Both the position numbers and the translations under genes were made by a program. Under the pieces are notes generated by a model, which was given only the letters and a program-made list of their open reading frames with translations, made no database searches and was not told the DNA's origin. Of a stretch of DNA of 32,554 nucleotides, positions 32,173 to 32,554 are shown in pieces. Each line of letters opens with the position of its first letter. Positions within the stretch are counted from its first letter, which is position 1. Source of the DNA: Comamonas sp. (lineage in GTDB: Bacteria > Pseudomonadota > Gammaproteobacteria > Burkholderiales > Burkholderiaceae_C); assembly GCF_009360615.1 (NCBI RefSeq), contig NZ_SPEY01000063.1, positions 1 to 32,554 of the forward strand. Direction: 5' to 3'.

Positions 32173-32454
32173 TCAGAAGCGCAATCGGGGCATCAGCATG
32201 GAGCAGCGCAGCCCCATCAAGGCCAGCCACAGGGCCCTGGCCTGCGGGTTGCTGCGCTGCGCCTGCAATTGCCGGCCGGCGGCCACCACCTGCTGGCGCA
32301 GGACTTGCTGTGCCCTGCGGTCGCCTTGGCTCTGTGCGCTCAGCCAGAGTTGCTGGTATTGCTGCACGCTGAGCTGGCAAGGTTCGCCGAGCAGATGGCG
32401 CGACGAAACGTTCAGCAAGGCCTGAGCCTGTGGGGTGTGTCGTGACTGGTTCAT
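32173..32454 (-). CDS. Small hypothetical protein, Gln/Arg/Leu-rich
   Basis: A 93-residue protein that I do not recognise. It is predicted to be mostly helical, rich in Gln, Arg, Leu and Ala (QLSVQQYQQLWLSAQSQGDRR, of which the first 15 residues show the bias), with no signal peptide and no cysteine motif. Its ATG (32454) overlaps the stop of the upstream minus-strand gene by 4 bases, and GAGGAGG lies just before it, both good signs of a real, coupled gene. It ends before the bidirectional terminator shared with mutY. It may be an accessory subunit of whatever the upstream gene encodes. Confidence 0.6.
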   Translation of the reverse strand: MNQSRHTPQAQALLNVSSRHLLGEPCQLSVQQYQQLWLSAQSQGDRRAQQVLRQQVVAAGRQLQAQRSNPQARALWLALMGLRCSMLMPRLRF

Positions 32455-32554
32455 GCAGCCTCCTCTTGTTTCGAAGACTTGTCCGGCACGTCGCTCTCGC
32501 TGCGTCCAAACGCGTACCAGTCCACATGGCGGGTGCAGATCATGACCAGGGCCA
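32451..32554 (-). CDS. C-terminal end of an unidentified gene, cut by the right edge
   Basis: The minus-strand frame is open from the right edge to a TGA at 32451-32453 and encodes ALVMICTRHVDWYAFG followed by a charged tail ending KQEEAA. Only 34 codons are visible, too few to name the family. The tail overlaps the start of the small hypothetical gene, so the two form an operon. Confidence 0.55.
   Translation of the reverse strand, partial: ALVMICTRHVDWYAFGRSESDVPDKSSKQEEAA

Noticed and set aside
1..32554. CRISPR array, prophage, insertion sequence, integron or defence island
   Set aside because: No regularly spaced direct repeats, transposase, integrase, phage structural or restriction genes are visible; the genes are ordinary core functions with uniform composition.

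Overview
The window is a compact, high-GC, gene-dense stretch of a betaproteobacterial chromosome, most likely Comamonas or a close relative in the Comamonadaceae. The evidence is the gene content and synteny (DUF971-ubiE-Tim44-ubiJ-ubiB; fmdB-DUF502-aspS-nudB; lolB-ispE-tRNA-Gln-prs-rplY-pth), the protein sequences, and interspersed short repeats of a kind I associate with that family. I see no phage, plasmid, insertion sequence, integron or CRISPR array. Base and codon composition look uniform, so this reads as core genome.

Layout. (1) 1-1768: the 3' end of a large FAD/Fe-S oxidoreductase, a HIT-family protein and a DUF971 protein. (2) 2011-7595: a ubiquinone block (ubiE, a Tim44-domain membrane protein, ubiJ, ubiB) followed by a sodium:solute symporter. 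(3) 7697-12001: fmdB-like zinc ribbon, DUF502 membrane protein, aspS, nudB and an endonuclease/exonuclease/phosphatase-family protein. (4) 12194-14707: folE, then a DMT-family and a LysE-family exporter. (5) 14721-16076: a tautomerase and a divergent LysR regulator that share a 68-bp interrupted palindrome. (6) 16104-21486 on the minus strand: a complete dipeptide/oligopeptide ABC importer with its binding protein encoded last. (7) 21660-21920: a YfhL-type ferredoxin. (8) 22001-27885 on the minus strand: a TPR protein, lolB, ispE, tRNA-Gln(UUG), prs, rplY and pth. (9) 27936-32109: mutM, a dynamin-like GTPase and mutY. (10) A small unknown protein and the tail of another gene, both on the minus strand, run off the right edge.

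How the genes work together. UbiE methylates the ubiquinone precursor, UbiJ is a lipid-binding accessory factor and UbiB is an atypical kinase/ATPase needed for the pathway. The Tim44 protein in the middle is a candidate accessory component. FolE and NudB catalyse the first two committed steps of folate synthesis and lie close together. MutM and MutY are the two glycosylases of the 8-oxoguanine (GO) repair system, and the GTPase gene between them is the most intriguing unassigned player. The prs-rplY-pth block joins nucleotide supply to translation upkeep, and lolB serves outer-membrane lipoprotein insertion.

No single wholly new system is evident. The best leads are the GTPase between mutM and mutY, the long operator-like palindrome that contains the LysR start codon, the Tim44 protein in the ubi locus, and a family of about 85-bp GC-rich interspersed repeats.
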